From: Paracoccaceae bacterium
GTDB lineage: Bacteria > Pseudomonadota > Alphaproteobacteria > Rhodobacterales > Rhodobacteraceae
Reading direction: 5' to 3'
Assembly (NCBI GenBank): GCA_013214715.1
Contig: JABSSB010000182.1
Coordinates: forward strand, 1-8,723
DNA: 8,723 nucleotides
Each line of letters starts with the position of its first letter. Within the stretch, counting starts at the first letter, position 1. Positions 1 to 6,208 of this stretch are shown piece after piece. A program made the translations under genes and the position numbers. The notes beneath the pieces were generated by a model. The model made no database searches. It saw only the letters and a program-made list of their open reading frames with translations, and was not told where the DNA came from.

Positions 1-1
1 A

Positions 2-544
2 GAACGCGCCGACCCAAAGCGCCTCTTGCGTTTCAAATTGCTGGATGAGGTGCCGCGTCTGGCCGAAGAGAAATGCTTTACCCTGGCCGCGCTACGGCAC
101 AAGGCGCTGGATGAGTTTCAGCAGGCCTGTGAGCGGCATGGCGTAACACTGTCGGTGACCTGCCTGGGAGATCCGGCCGATGCAGAGCGGCTGATCTGCG
201 GGTTGCAGGATGTTCTGGAGGAAACAACGGTGCTGGTGCTGCGTTTTCTTCTGCGCGGGGCGCCGCCGCGTCAGATCAATGTCACGCTGGGCATCGACAC
301 GGGTGTGGATGGCGCCTTGACGGCAGTGGCCACCGGCACGGATGCATCCGATCTGATGTCGCTGAGCGCAAGAGCTGTGCCCGGGCTGACGAACAGCGCC
401 GCGCCGGGCAAGGATGAGGCGATGGATCTGTCTCTCGCGGTCGCGATGCGGCTGGCCGCGCTGACCGAAGGCACGCTGACAGGACTGCATGAGCCTGGGG
501 TGGGCCATCGGTTCGAATACCGTTTGCCGGTGCGTCCGGGATAG
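2..544 (+). CDS. C-terminal part of a degenerate histidine-kinase-like ATPase domain protein (5' truncated)
   Basis: The frame is open from the left edge, so the true start lies outside the window; about 180 codons are visible and the TTG at 26 is only an internal Leu codon. The fragment has the layout of the end of a sensor kinase: a helical part (2 to about 140), then a GHKL-type ATPase fold. The clearest piece is the last part, AVAMRLAALTEGTL followed by EPGVGHRFEYRLP (about 437-529), which matches the usual G2-box helix and final strand pair of kinases (LAI..RLVE..GG.L...S.PGVGS.F...LP). The ATP-binding residues look lost: no Asn-containing N-box follows the GDPADAERL stretch, no DxGxG is seen, and the usual GLGLA reads MDLSLA. 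By inference it is a pseudo-ATPase or strongly diverged kinase that may bind a partner rather than phosphorylate. Full length and N-terminal domains are unknown. The stop is 99 bp before the esterase start. Confidence 0.6.
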   Translation, partial: ERADPKRLLRFKLLDEVPRLAEEKCFTLAALRHKALDEFQQACERHGVTLSVTCLGDPADAERLICGLQDVLEETTVLVLRFLLRGAPPRQINVTLGIDTGVDGALTAVATGTDASDLMSLSARAVPGLTNSAAPGKDEAMDLSLAVAMRLAALTEGTLTGLHEPGVGHRFEYRLPVRPG

Positions 545-600
545 GCGTGACCGGAGTGGCGACAGGGCTGGTCAATGCGCTTGTTGCGCTGCTATGTCAG

Positions 601-620
601 CGCAGGACCGCTGCGGGTCC
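601..620 (+). other. Two mutually exclusive short hairpins before the esterase RBS
   Basis: CGCAG (601-605) can pair with CTGCG (611-615), and GGACC (605-609) can pair with GGTCC (616-620). The two stems interleave, so only one can form at a time. They end 10 bp before the ribosome binding site of the esterase. Any regulatory role is speculation; in GC-rich DNA short stems like this occur by chance. Confidence 0.2.
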
Positions 621-629
621 GGAACGGGC

Positions 630-636
630 AAGGAGA
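630..636 (+). promoter_or_regulatory. Ribosome binding site that sets the esterase start
   Basis: AAGGAGA lies 7 bases before the ATG at 644. It decides for this ATG over the ATG at 575, which has no comparable site and would add 23 residues not expected in the family. Confidence 0.75.
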
Positions 637-643
637 TTTCCCC

Positions 644-1309
644 ATGACACGCGTGTTGAATTCGGGCCGCCGGGAGCCGGTGTCGGGAAGCCTGCGCTCG
701 GCGGTGGTATTTGTGCATGGCTATGGCGCCAATGGCGCGGATCTGCTTGGGCTGGCGGATGTGCTGGGCGAACATCTGCCTGACACGTTGTTTGTGGCTC
801 CGGATGCGCCTGAGGAATTGCCGGGCATGCCGGGCGGGTATCAATGGTTTCCAATCCCGTGGCTCGATGGCTCTTCAGAGGAAGAGGCCGCGCGCGGCAT
901 GGCAGCGGCGGAAGAGGATTTGAACGCCTTTCTCGACGGTTTGATGGTCGACAATGACCTGCTGCCTGAGCAGGTGGTGCTGTTCGGTTTTTCGCAGGGC
1001 ACGATGATGAGCCTTCAGGTGGCGCCGCGCCGGGACGATCCGATTTTGGGCATCGTGGCCTTTTCAGGACGGTTGCTGAACCCAGAGCTGCTGGCCGATG
1101 ACGTCGTCAGCCGGATGCCGGTGCTGCTGGTTCATGGCGATGCCGATGATGTTGTGCCGCCGCAATCCTTACCGCAGGCGGCTGAAGCTTTGCAGCAGGC
1201 GGGGTTCAAGGAGGTTTTTGCCCATGTCATGAAAGGCACCGGACATGGGATTGCGCCGGATGGCTTGGGCGTGGCGCTGGCTTTCATGCGTGACAAGCTG
1301 AGCCTGTGA
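644..1309 (+). CDS. Carboxylesterase/phospholipase-type alpha/beta hydrolase
   Basis: A 221-residue protein of the carboxylesterase/phospholipase group of alpha/beta hydrolases (acyl-protein thioesterase, EstB, YpfH relatives), whose members cleave carboxylic ester or thioester bonds in the cytoplasm. The natural substrate cannot be read from sequence. Family marks seen: the oxyanion-side HGYGANG near residues 25-31, the nucleophile elbow GFSQG with Ser117, HGDADDVVP (164-172) with Asp168 in the acid position, and GTGHGI with His201. The catalytic triad is therefore complete. There is no signal peptide, and length is typical (about 210-230). The ATG at 644 is chosen for its AAGGAGA site. The gene follows the kinase-like fragment by 99 bp on the same strand, so co-transcription is possible but not shown. 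A GC-rich hairpin lies 55 bp after the stop. The family assignment is secure; the substrate is not. Confidence 0.9.
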   Translation: MTRVLNSGRREPVSGSLRSAVVFVHGYGANGADLLGLADVLGEHLPDTLFVAPDAPEELPGMPGGYQWFPIPWLDGSSEEEAARGMAAAEEDLNAFLDGLMVDNDLLPEQVVLFGFSQGTMMSLQVAPRRDDPILGIVAFSGRLLNPELLADDVVSRMPVLLVHGDADDVVPPQSLPQAAEALQQAGFKEVFAHVMKGTGHGIAPDGLGVALAFMRDKLSL

Positions 1310-1364
1310 CGTGAGGCTCCCGCCCATCATCTTGCGGCTCCGCTATTGTGATTTTTTGGGGGTG

Positions 1365-1390
1365 GCGCCGCGCACGCGGGTGCGCGGCGC
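1365..1390. repeat. Perfect 11-bp inverted repeat (hairpin without a T-tract)
   Basis: GCGCCGCGCAC (1365-1375) and GTGCGCGGCGC (1380-1390) are exact reverse complements around the 4-base loop GCGG. As RNA this would be a very stable stem. No T-run follows it on either strand: the T6 run at 1352-1357 precedes it on the plus strand and reads as A on the minus strand. It is therefore not a classical intrinsic terminator. It lies between the esterase stop and the monooxygenase start and could end or slow transcription, or stabilise the esterase mRNA 3' end. Confidence 0.6.
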
Positions 1391-1441
1391 GGTTGTGCCG
1401 GATGTCAAAGCGTTTGGATCATCGCAAAGGGAGCATCGGCC

Positions 1442-1741
1442 ATGATCGTTGTGACGGGGACCCTTGAGATCGCAGAACAGGATATTGAGGCGGCCAAGGC
1501 TGCAATCGGTCCGATGGTGGCGGAAACGTTGCGGGAAAGCGGCTGCCATTGCTATGAGTTCAGCCAGGTGATCGGCGCGGAAAACCGGTTCCGCATTTAT
1601 GAAGAATGGGCAGATCTGGCGAGTCTTGAGGCACATTTTGCCACCGCTCACATGGCCGCGTTTCGGACAGCTTTGGCGCAGATCGCGGTGCTGTCGCGGA
1701 GCATCCATCGCTTTGAGGCTGGACCGCGCGAGGATATCTAA
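1442..1741 (+). CDS. Antibiotic biosynthesis monooxygenase (ABM) domain protein, putative quinol monooxygenase
   Basis: A 99-residue single-domain protein of the ABM (dimeric alpha-beta barrel) superfamily, the fold of YgiN-type quinol monooxygenases and related small stress or redox proteins. Seen in sequence: an N-terminal beta strand (MIVVTGTLEI), a helix, then the family's core pattern GCHCYEFSQV, followed by FRIYEEWADLASLEAHFATAHMAAF with Glu54, Trp56, His65 and His70 where such proteins usually carry E.W and H...H. Length is typical for the family (95-105). A Cys-His-Cys at residues 35-37 is less common, since many relatives have a single Cys there. The start is supported by AAAGGGAG (1426-1433), 8 bases before the ATG. 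It is convergent with the pseudouridine synthase gene, 47 bp apart. The fold is clear; the substrate cannot be predicted, and the name should not be read as a role in antibiotic synthesis. Confidence 0.85.
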   Translation: MIVVTGTLEIAEQDIEAAKAAIGPMVAETLRESGCHCYEFSQVIGAENRFRIYEEWADLASLEAHFATAHMAAFRTALAQIAVLSRSIHRFEAGPREDI

Positions 1742-1788
1742 TGGCTCCCATCTTGCAACGGGCTGCGCGCCCATTGGCCATGTGATGG

Positions 1789-2448
1789 TCAGCTTCGGGA
1801 GCGATGCTGTCCCGCCTTTCGGCGTCGCGTCTTCTTCTTCGACTGTGCCATATCGAGGGGCACACGCCCGGTGACAGGGCGGCTGTCGTCTGGCATGGCC
1901 GCAGGCTGCCAATTGCCGGGGGGTAAATCCTTGAGCGACCAGATCCCAATCCGCGCCCGGATCAGACGCAGGCAGGGATGCCCGACCGCGGCCACCATGC
2001 GGCGCACCTGCCGGTTACGGCCTTCGGTCAGGGTCAGTTCAATCCAGCAATCTGGCACTGTCTTACGCAGCCGGATCGGAGGGTCGCGCGGCCAAAGGTC
2101 AGGCGGCGTGTCGATCCGTTTCGCCTTTGCCGGGCGCGTGAGCCCGTCTTTCAGTTCAACGCCTTTGGCCAACTGGTCCAGCGCGGTGGCGTCTGGAAGC
2201 CCTTCGACCTGTACCCAATAGGTCTTTTCCAGCTTGTGCCGTGGATCGCTTATCCGGGCTTGCAACTTTCCGTCGCTGGTCAACAGCATCAGCCCTTCGC
2301 TGTCGCGATCCAGCCGCCCAGCCGGATAGAGCCCCGGCAGATCAATAAACTCCGACAGCGTCCGACGCGGCGTATCGGTGCCGCGATCGGTGAATTGCGG
2401 CAGCACGTCAAAAGGCTTGTTGAAACGGATCAGGCGCGGGTTGGACAT
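1789..2448 (-). CDS. rluE: 23S rRNA pseudouridine synthase, RluE-like
   Basis: A 219-residue RsuA/RluB/E/F-family pseudouridine synthase, which isomerises specific uridines in ribosomal RNA. E. coli RluE modifies U2457 of 23S rRNA and is about the same length. Seen: an N-terminal FNKPFDVLPQF (residues 9-19), the catalytic block PAGRLDRDSEGLMLLTSDG with Asp47 as nucleophile, LEKTYWVQVEG (73-83), and TEGRNRQVRRM in the C-terminal half, the family's signature before the last strands. No S4 RNA-binding domain precedes the catalytic part, as in RluE and unlike RsuA or RluB. The C-terminus carries a very basic tail (residues 203-219, many Lys and Arg) that may aid RNA contact. ATG at 2448 is the first possible start because a stop codon lies two codons upstream in frame; its ribosome binding site is weak. 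RluE is favoured over RluF or RluB by length and domain content. Confidence 0.87.
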   Translation of the reverse strand: MSNPRLIRFNKPFDVLPQFTDRGTDTPRRTLSEFIDLPGLYPAGRLDRDSEGLMLLTSDGKLQARISDPRHKLEKTYWVQVEGLPDATALDQLAKGVELKDGLTRPAKAKRIDTPPDLWPRDPPIRLRKTVPDCWIELTLTEGRNRQVRRMVAAVGHPCLRLIRARIGIWSLKDLPPGNWQPAAMPDDSRPVTGRVPLDMAQSKKKTRRRKAGQHRSRS

Positions 2449-2494
2449 AGCTTAGGTCATGCCAGCGCCGCCGCATGGAGGCAAGAGCAGGTGC

Positions 2495-2566
2495 CCTGTG
2501 GATAAGCCCTGTGGATAAACCTTTGGAAAACTCTGGGACAACCTGTCATCGCCCTGTCATGAAACC
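2495..2566 (+). repeat. Tandem DnaA boxes within a short phased direct-repeat array
   Basis: Two copies of TGTGGATAA (2497-2505 and 2510-2518) are exact reverse complements of the TTATCCACA DnaA-box consensus, in the same orientation 13 bp apart. They lie inside longer copies of CCCTGTGGATAA. Degenerate copies follow: TTTGGAAAA (2522-2530), CTGGGACAA (2533-2541), then CCTGTCAT twice (2542-2549 and 2553-2560). Repeat starts fall about 10-13 bp apart, roughly one helix turn. No long AT-rich unwinding region is next to them. The boxes are seen directly; DnaA binding is an inference. They lie about 85-110 bp upstream of the candidate promoter of the HNH gene. Confidence 0.7.
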
Positions 2567-2603
2567 AGCGTAGACCCTGCGTCAAATCGGACGGTTTAGA
2601 GGC

Positions 2604-2631
2604 TTGCCAGCTTTCGACCACGAGATATAGT
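2604..2631 (+). promoter_or_regulatory. Candidate sigma70-type promoter for the HNH-phosphatase pair
   Basis: TTGCCA (2604-2609) and TATAGT (2626-2631) are separated by 16 bp, a near-consensus pair on the plus strand. A start near 2638 would give a leader of about 67 bases before the HNH ATG. It is the only good promoter-like pair noticed in this 256-bp intergenic region. Confidence 0.45.
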
Positions 2632-2704
2632 AAGATTATGGCTGGGGCGGGGTCCTCCGCTCTGGGGTCGGGAGACGGGCAACAGGGCAGGGAACGAGTC
2701 GCAG

Positions 2705-3289
2705 ATGAGTGCAGAATTCAGAACCGAATTTGTCAGGGAACCCGCGGTGCTGAAACAGCATCCCGCTTTGGTGCTGAATGCTGATTACAGACCATTGTCC
2801 TATTACCCGCTGAGCCTTTGGGCCTGGCAGGATGCCATCAAGGCGGCCTGGATGGACAGGGTCGATATTGTGGCCGAATATGACGAATGGGTGCATAGTC
2901 CCAGTACCAGCATCAGGATCCCGTCCGTGGTGGTCCTGAAAGATTACGTGAAACCTCAAAAGCGCGTGGCCTTCACGCGCTTTAATTTATTTCTGCGCGA
3001 CGAATTCCAATGCCAGTATTGCGGTGCGCGGGGAGATCTCACCTTTGACCATGTCGTGCCGCGCGCCTCAGGCGGGGTGACCAGTTGGCAAAATGTCGTG
3101 GCCGCCTGTTCGAAATGCAATCTGAAAAAAGGGTCGAAATCCCTGCACAAGGCCGGAATGAGCCTGCGCAAACCGCCGCGCCAGCCCGGCGCGGAAGAGC
3201 TGCGCAATATCGGACGCAAATTCCCGCCCAACCACCTGCATGAAAGCTGGATGGATTTCCTTTACTGGGATGCGGAACTCGACGCCTGA
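2705..3289 (+). CDS. HNH endonuclease family protein
   Basis: A 194-residue protein with a C-terminal HNH nuclease domain of the type common as a stand-alone gene in Alphaproteobacteria. The N-terminal part (residues 1-90) holds LVLNADYRPLSYYPLSLW and a W-rich helix typical of this group. The nuclease part shows Cys103-x-x-Cys106 and Cys135-x-x-Cys138, which form the structural zinc site, and the metal/catalytic residues in FDHVVPRASGG (His116), Asn130 and Asn139 (AACSKCNLKKG). All motif residues are present, so activity is likely. The biological target is unknown, and neither neighbour suggests restriction or phage defence. A CAGGGAA site (2688-2694) lies 10 bases before the ATG. The stop overlaps the ATG of the following phosphatase by one base (TGATG), implying translational coupling. 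A candidate promoter and DnaA boxes lie upstream. Confidence 0.9.
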   Translation: MSAEFRTEFVREPAVLKQHPALVLNADYRPLSYYPLSLWAWQDAIKAAWMDRVDIVAEYDEWVHSPSTSIRIPSVVVLKDYVKPQKRVAFTRFNLFLRDEFQCQYCGARGDLTFDHVVPRASGGVTSWQNVVAACSKCNLKKGSKSLHKAGMSLRKPPRQPGAEELRNIGRKFPPNHLHESWMDFLYWDAELDA

Positions 3290-4107
3290 TGATCGCTGAC
3301 AGCGAGAAGGCCGCACTGATTGCGCTGGTGCGCGATGTGGCGCAAGCCGAAATCCTGCCGCGCTTCCGGCAATTGGATGCAGCGCAGATCCGCACCAAAA
3401 CCTCCGAACATGATCTTGTGACCGAAGCCGATCTGCAGGCCGAAGCCGTTCTGACAGAGCGCATCGCACGGATCATGCCGGATGCGCGGGTTGTGGGCGA
3501 AGAGGCTGTCTCGCAAGACCGTAGCGTTCTTGACCGCCTCTCCGGGCCGGGCCGCACCGTGGTGATCGACCCGGTGGATGGGACCTGGAACTTCGCCCGT
3601 GGACTGGCGCTTTTTGGAGTGATTCTCGCCGTGGTCGAAGACGGGCGCACGATCTGGGGGTTGCTCTACGATCCGGTTCTGGATGACTGGATCACAGCCA
3701 GCGAAGGGCAGGGGGCTTGGTATGCCAGCCCAGATGGCCCGGCGCGTCGCCTGTCGGTCGCGTCGCCGACCACAGCGGCAGAGGCCACGGGGTTCGTCCC
3801 GCTGTTTCTGTTTCACGGCGCGCATCGCGACCGCGTGGCGCAATCCATGCTGCGGGTCGGGCGCGCCAACTCCCTGCGCTGCTCCTGCCATGAATACCGG
3901 CTGATCGCACAAGGCCATGTTGATTTCATCCTCTCCGGCGTGCTTAACCCATGGGACCACGCGGCGGGCGTCTTGATCACGCAGGAAGCCGGCGGCACCG
4001 CGCAGCGTCTGGATGGTCGCCCCTATCGCCCGATTCTTGAACCCGGCGGGCTGATGGTCGCCTCTGACCCAAGCCTTTGCACAAAACTTGTGCAGGATTT
4101 CTCCTGA
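3289..4107 (+). CDS. Inositol-monophosphatase-family phosphatase
   Basis: A 272-residue Mg-dependent sugar- or inositol-phosphate phosphatase of the IMPase/SuhB/FBPase-like superfamily, which hydrolyses phosphate monoesters in the cytoplasm using metal-held water. Motifs in order: DLVTEAD (42-48), GEE (70-72, Glu71), IDPVDGTWNFARG (93-105, with Asp94 and Asp97 as metal ligands) and NPWDHAAG (220-227, Asp223). These make a complete active site. The usual DPIDGT reads DPVDGT, a conservative change. Family members act on inositol phosphate, histidinol phosphate, PAP or fructose bisphosphate, and the sequence alone does not settle which. Its ATG shares a base with the HNH stop, so it is likely translated by coupling and co-transcribed. 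It is convergent with the ornithine cyclodeaminase gene, with a hairpin in the 65-bp gap. Confidence 0.88.
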   Translation: MIADSEKAALIALVRDVAQAEILPRFRQLDAAQIRTKTSEHDLVTEADLQAEAVLTERIARIMPDARVVGEEAVSQDRSVLDRLSGPGRTVVIDPVDGTWNFARGLALFGVILAVVEDGRTIWGLLYDPVLDDWITASEGQGAWYASPDGPARRLSVASPTTAAEATGFVPLFLFHGAHRDRVAQSMLRVGRANSLRCSCHEYRLIAQGHVDFILSGVLNPWDHAAGVLITQEAGGTAQRLDGRPYRPILEPGGLMVASDPSLCTKLVQDFS

Positions 4108-4127
4108 CCCCGTCTTTCTCCGCTTTC

Positions 4128-4148
4128 AAAATACCCCGGGGTCCGGGG
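4128..4148 (-). terminator. Candidate intrinsic terminator of the arginase-ocd operon
   Basis: Read on the minus strand, CCCCGG and CCGGGG pair around the loop ACC (4148-4134) and are followed by TATTTT (4133-4128), a short T-rich tail. It lies 24 bp after the ornithine cyclodeaminase stop. A neighbouring GGGC-AGA-GCCC stem (4146-4156) overlaps it and could compete. The CCCCGGGGTCCGGGGCAGAG motif looks like an interspersed element I recall at gene ends in Rhodobacteraceae genomes; this could not be checked here. Confidence 0.5.
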
Positions 4149-4172
4149 CAGAGCCCAGGTCCGAAGCCAGCT

Positions 4173-5216
4173 TCACGCGGCGCGTTGCAGCATCCCGAAC
4201 AGGTCGCGCGGATCATCCGGATCCGCCAGCATATCGAGCGTGTCACACAAGCCTGTTGTCTGCAGCTGATCACGGACATAGCGCAGCGCCGAAAAATCTT
4301 CGATCGCAAAGCCCACGGAATCAAACAGAGTGATCTGCTGTGATGATGTCCGCCCTGGCTTTTGCCCGCTCAGCACCTCCCAGATTTCTGTGACCGGATG
4401 ATCGTCAGGCAATTGCTGGATCTCGCCTTCAACGCGGGTCTGGGGCGGGTATTCCACGAAAATCCCAGCGCGGTGCAGAATCCCTGGCGCCAGTTCGGTC
4501 TTGCCCGGACAGTCCCCGCCGATGGCGTTGATATGCACGCCGGGACCAACCATGTTGTCGCTCAGGATCGTAGCATATTGCTTATCGGCGGTGCAGGTGG
4601 TCAAGATCTGGGAGCCTTCAATGGCCTCTTCGGGTGTGCGGCAGGCGACCACCTCCACCCCGTGACCTTCGAGATTACGGGCGCATTTGCGCGTGGCGGC
4701 CGGGTCCAGATCGTAAAGCCGGACCTGACGCAGACCGCAGACCGCTTTCATCGCCAGCGTCTGAAATTCCGACTGCGCGCCATTGCCGATCATCGCCATT
4801 GTATCGGCCCCGGCAGGTGCCAGCGCCCGCGCTACCATGGCCGAGGTCGCCGCCGTGCGAAGCGCGGTCAGCATGGTCATTTCCGACAGCAGAACCGGAT
4901 AGCCCGTGCCCACATCGGCCAGCAGGCCAAAGGCTGTGACCGTTTGCAGCCCGTCGCGCGTGTTCTTGGGGTGGCCGTTGACATATTTGAAGCCGTACAC
5001 CTCTCCGTCCGAGGTGGGCATCAGCTCGATCACGCCCTCAGGCGAATGGCTGGCCACGCGTGGGGTTTTGTCAAACAGCTCCCAGCGACGAAAATCGGCT
5101 TCGATATACTCCACCAGTCCGCGCAGCATGTCTTCCAGCCCGACCCGGTGGATCAGCGCCATCATGTTGTCGACGGAAACAAAGGGCACCAAGGCTTTAT
5201 CCGATGGTCCGGTCAT
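4173..5216 (-). CDS. ocd: Ornithine cyclodeaminase
   Basis: A 347-residue member of the ornithine cyclodeaminase/mu-crystallin family, which converts L-ornithine to L-proline and ammonia with bound NAD. Seen: GFKYVNGHPKN (75-85, Lys77), TALRTAATSA with Arg120 for substrate carboxylate binding, the Rossmann loop MIGNGAQSEFQ (142-152), acidic YDLD after the second strand (168-171), and NAIGGDCPGKTEL (230-242) with Asp235 at the position of the catalytic Asp known in Pseudomonas putida OCD. That signature favours true OCD over alanine dehydrogenase or ketimine reductase relatives. Start: ATG 5216 has a GAGGTGA site (5222-5228) with good spacing; an upstream in-frame start at 5255 would overlap the arginase end and is less likely. 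The arginase stop sits inside this RBS, 10 bp before the ATG, so the pair is one operon making and then consuming ornithine. Confidence 0.93.
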   Translation of the reverse strand: MTGPSDKALVPFVSVDNMMALIHRVGLEDMLRGLVEYIEADFRRWELFDKTPRVASHSPEGVIELMPTSDGEVYGFKYVNGHPKNTRDGLQTVTAFGLLADVGTGYPVLLSEMTMLTALRTAATSAMVARALAPAGADTMAMIGNGAQSEFQTLAMKAVCGLRQVRLYDLDPAATRKCARNLEGHGVEVVACRTPEEAIEGSQILTTCTADKQYATILSDNMVGPGVHINAIGGDCPGKTELAPGILHRAGIFVEYPPQTRVEGEIQQLPDDHPVTEIWEVLSGQKPGRTSSQQITLFDSVGFAIEDFSALRYVRDQLQTTGLCDTLDMLADPDDPRDLFGMLQRAA

Positions 5217-5226
5217 GGCAGTCACC

Positions 5227-6147
5227 TCACATATAAGCGCGCGTGGCGCGGTCAAAGACGCGGCGTCCCAGGGCCGAGGCCGCCAGATCCACCATCAAAA
5301 GCGCGGTGCGTCCGCGCGTGTCGAGAAACGGGTTCAGTTCGACCAGATCCATCGAACTGATCAGCCCGCTATCGCTGAGCATTTCCATCACCAGATGTGC
5401 CTCGCGCACGGTGGCGCCGCCGGGCACGGTGGTGCCCACGGCAGGTGCCACATCCGGGTCAAGGAAATCCACATCCAGCGACACATGCAGCAGCCCGTTC
5501 AGCGCGGCCACATGATCAAGAAACGGCGCGAGCAGCCGCGCGATGCCCTGTTCGTCGATCTGGCGCATGTCGTGAAAGCGGATGCGGCTGGCCTCGAGCA
5601 CATCGCGTTCTGGGGCGTCCACGGAGCGGAGCCCCAGAATGCAGATATTGTCTTCCGGCACCGGTGCCGTCAGGGTCGGAAACCCGTCAAAGCCAGGGCG
5701 TCCAGTCACATAGCCCAAAGGCGTGCCATGCAGATGGCCGGAACTGGTCGTGGCGGGCGTGTGAATGTCGGAATGCGCGTCGAGCCACAGCACAAATTGC
5801 GGTCGGTTCTGTGCCTGAGCATAGCGGGCCACCCCGGACACGCTGCCCAACGACAGCGCATGATCGCCGCCCAGAAAGATCGGAACGCCGCCGGTCATGG
5901 CGGCTTCGGCCTCGCGTGCCAAGGCAGCTGTCCACCCGGCGGTTTCGCGCGGTTTGTGCAGACGCTCCGGCATATCGGGCGCATGGGCATCGGGGCGCAG
6001 GTTGCCGCGGTCTTCGACGCGGTGGCCGAGATCGTGCAGCGCCTCGGCCAGACCGGCGGTGCGATAGGCATCGGGGCCCATCAGGCAGCCGGTGCGGCGC
6101 TTGCCGCTGTCGACGGGCGCGCCAATGAGAATGCAGGTCGATGACAT
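5227..6147 (-). CDS. rocF: Arginase
   Basis: A 306-residue arginase of the ureohydrolase family, splitting L-arginine into L-ornithine and urea at a two-manganese centre. All metal ligands are visible: GGDH (His96), DAHSD (Asp123, His125, Asp127) and SLDVDFLDP (Asp225, Asp227). SSGHLHGTPL supplies the active-site His140, and MDLVELNP carries Glu270 for guanidinium binding. The SGxLHG and VELNP contexts favour arginase over agmatinase or formiminoglutamase. Length is typical (about 300-315). A strong AGGAGAG site (6151-6157) precedes ATG 6147. It is the first gene of a two-gene operon with ocd, together forming an arginine-to-proline catabolic route; no urease gene is in view. A divergent Lrp/AsnC gene starts 109 bp away and likely regulates it, probably in response to arginine or ornithine (inference). 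Confidence 0.95.
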   Translation of the reverse strand: MSSTCILIGAPVDSGKRRTGCLMGPDAYRTAGLAEALHDLGHRVEDRGNLRPDAHAPDMPERLHKPRETAGWTAALAREAEAAMTGGVPIFLGGDHALSLGSVSGVARYAQAQNRPQFVLWLDAHSDIHTPATTSSGHLHGTPLGYVTGRPGFDGFPTLTAPVPEDNICILGLRSVDAPERDVLEASRIRFHDMRQIDEQGIARLLAPFLDHVAALNGLLHVSLDVDFLDPDVAPAVGTTVPGGATVREAHLVMEMLSDSGLISSMDLVELNPFLDTRGRTALLMVDLAASALGRRVFDRATRAYM

Positions 6148-6208
6148 GACCTCTCCTGAAAATGATGTGCTTGGTCCAGATATCGCGCGAATTGATGGAT
6201 AATACCCG

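Noticed and set aside
547..783. 78-codon frame starting GTG just after the kinase-like gene
   Set aside because: It overlaps the esterase in another frame, has no RBS, and its Gly/Trp/Arg-rich translation is typical of an off-frame reading.
1760..1772. GGGC-TGCGC-GCCC stem as a terminator between the convergent ABM and rluE genes
   Set aside because: The stem is only 4 bp with no T-tract on either strand.
2449..2704. Chromosomal replication origin
   Set aside because: There are only two perfect DnaA boxes, no clear AT-rich unwinding element and no dnaA, dnaN, parAB or hemE nearby; kept as a DnaA-box array only.
3039..3960. Minus-strand open frames opposite the HNH and phosphatase genes
   Set aside because: They oppose genes with intact catalytic motifs and show only Arg/Ser/Ala-rich sequence without domains.
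5217..5255. Longer N-terminus for ornithine cyclodeaminase (ATG at 5255)
   Set aside because: It would overlap the arginase 3' end and lacks an RBS, while ATG 5216 has a strong GAGGTGA site and a family-like N-terminus.
4362..6144. Two long overlapping plus-strand open frames (4362-5360 and 4906-6144, up to 412 codons) opposite ocd and arginase
   Set aside because: They are antisense to two well-supported enzymes, have no recognisable domains and no good ribosome binding site, and are His/Arg/Gly-rich as expected for a reverse frame of GC-rich genes.
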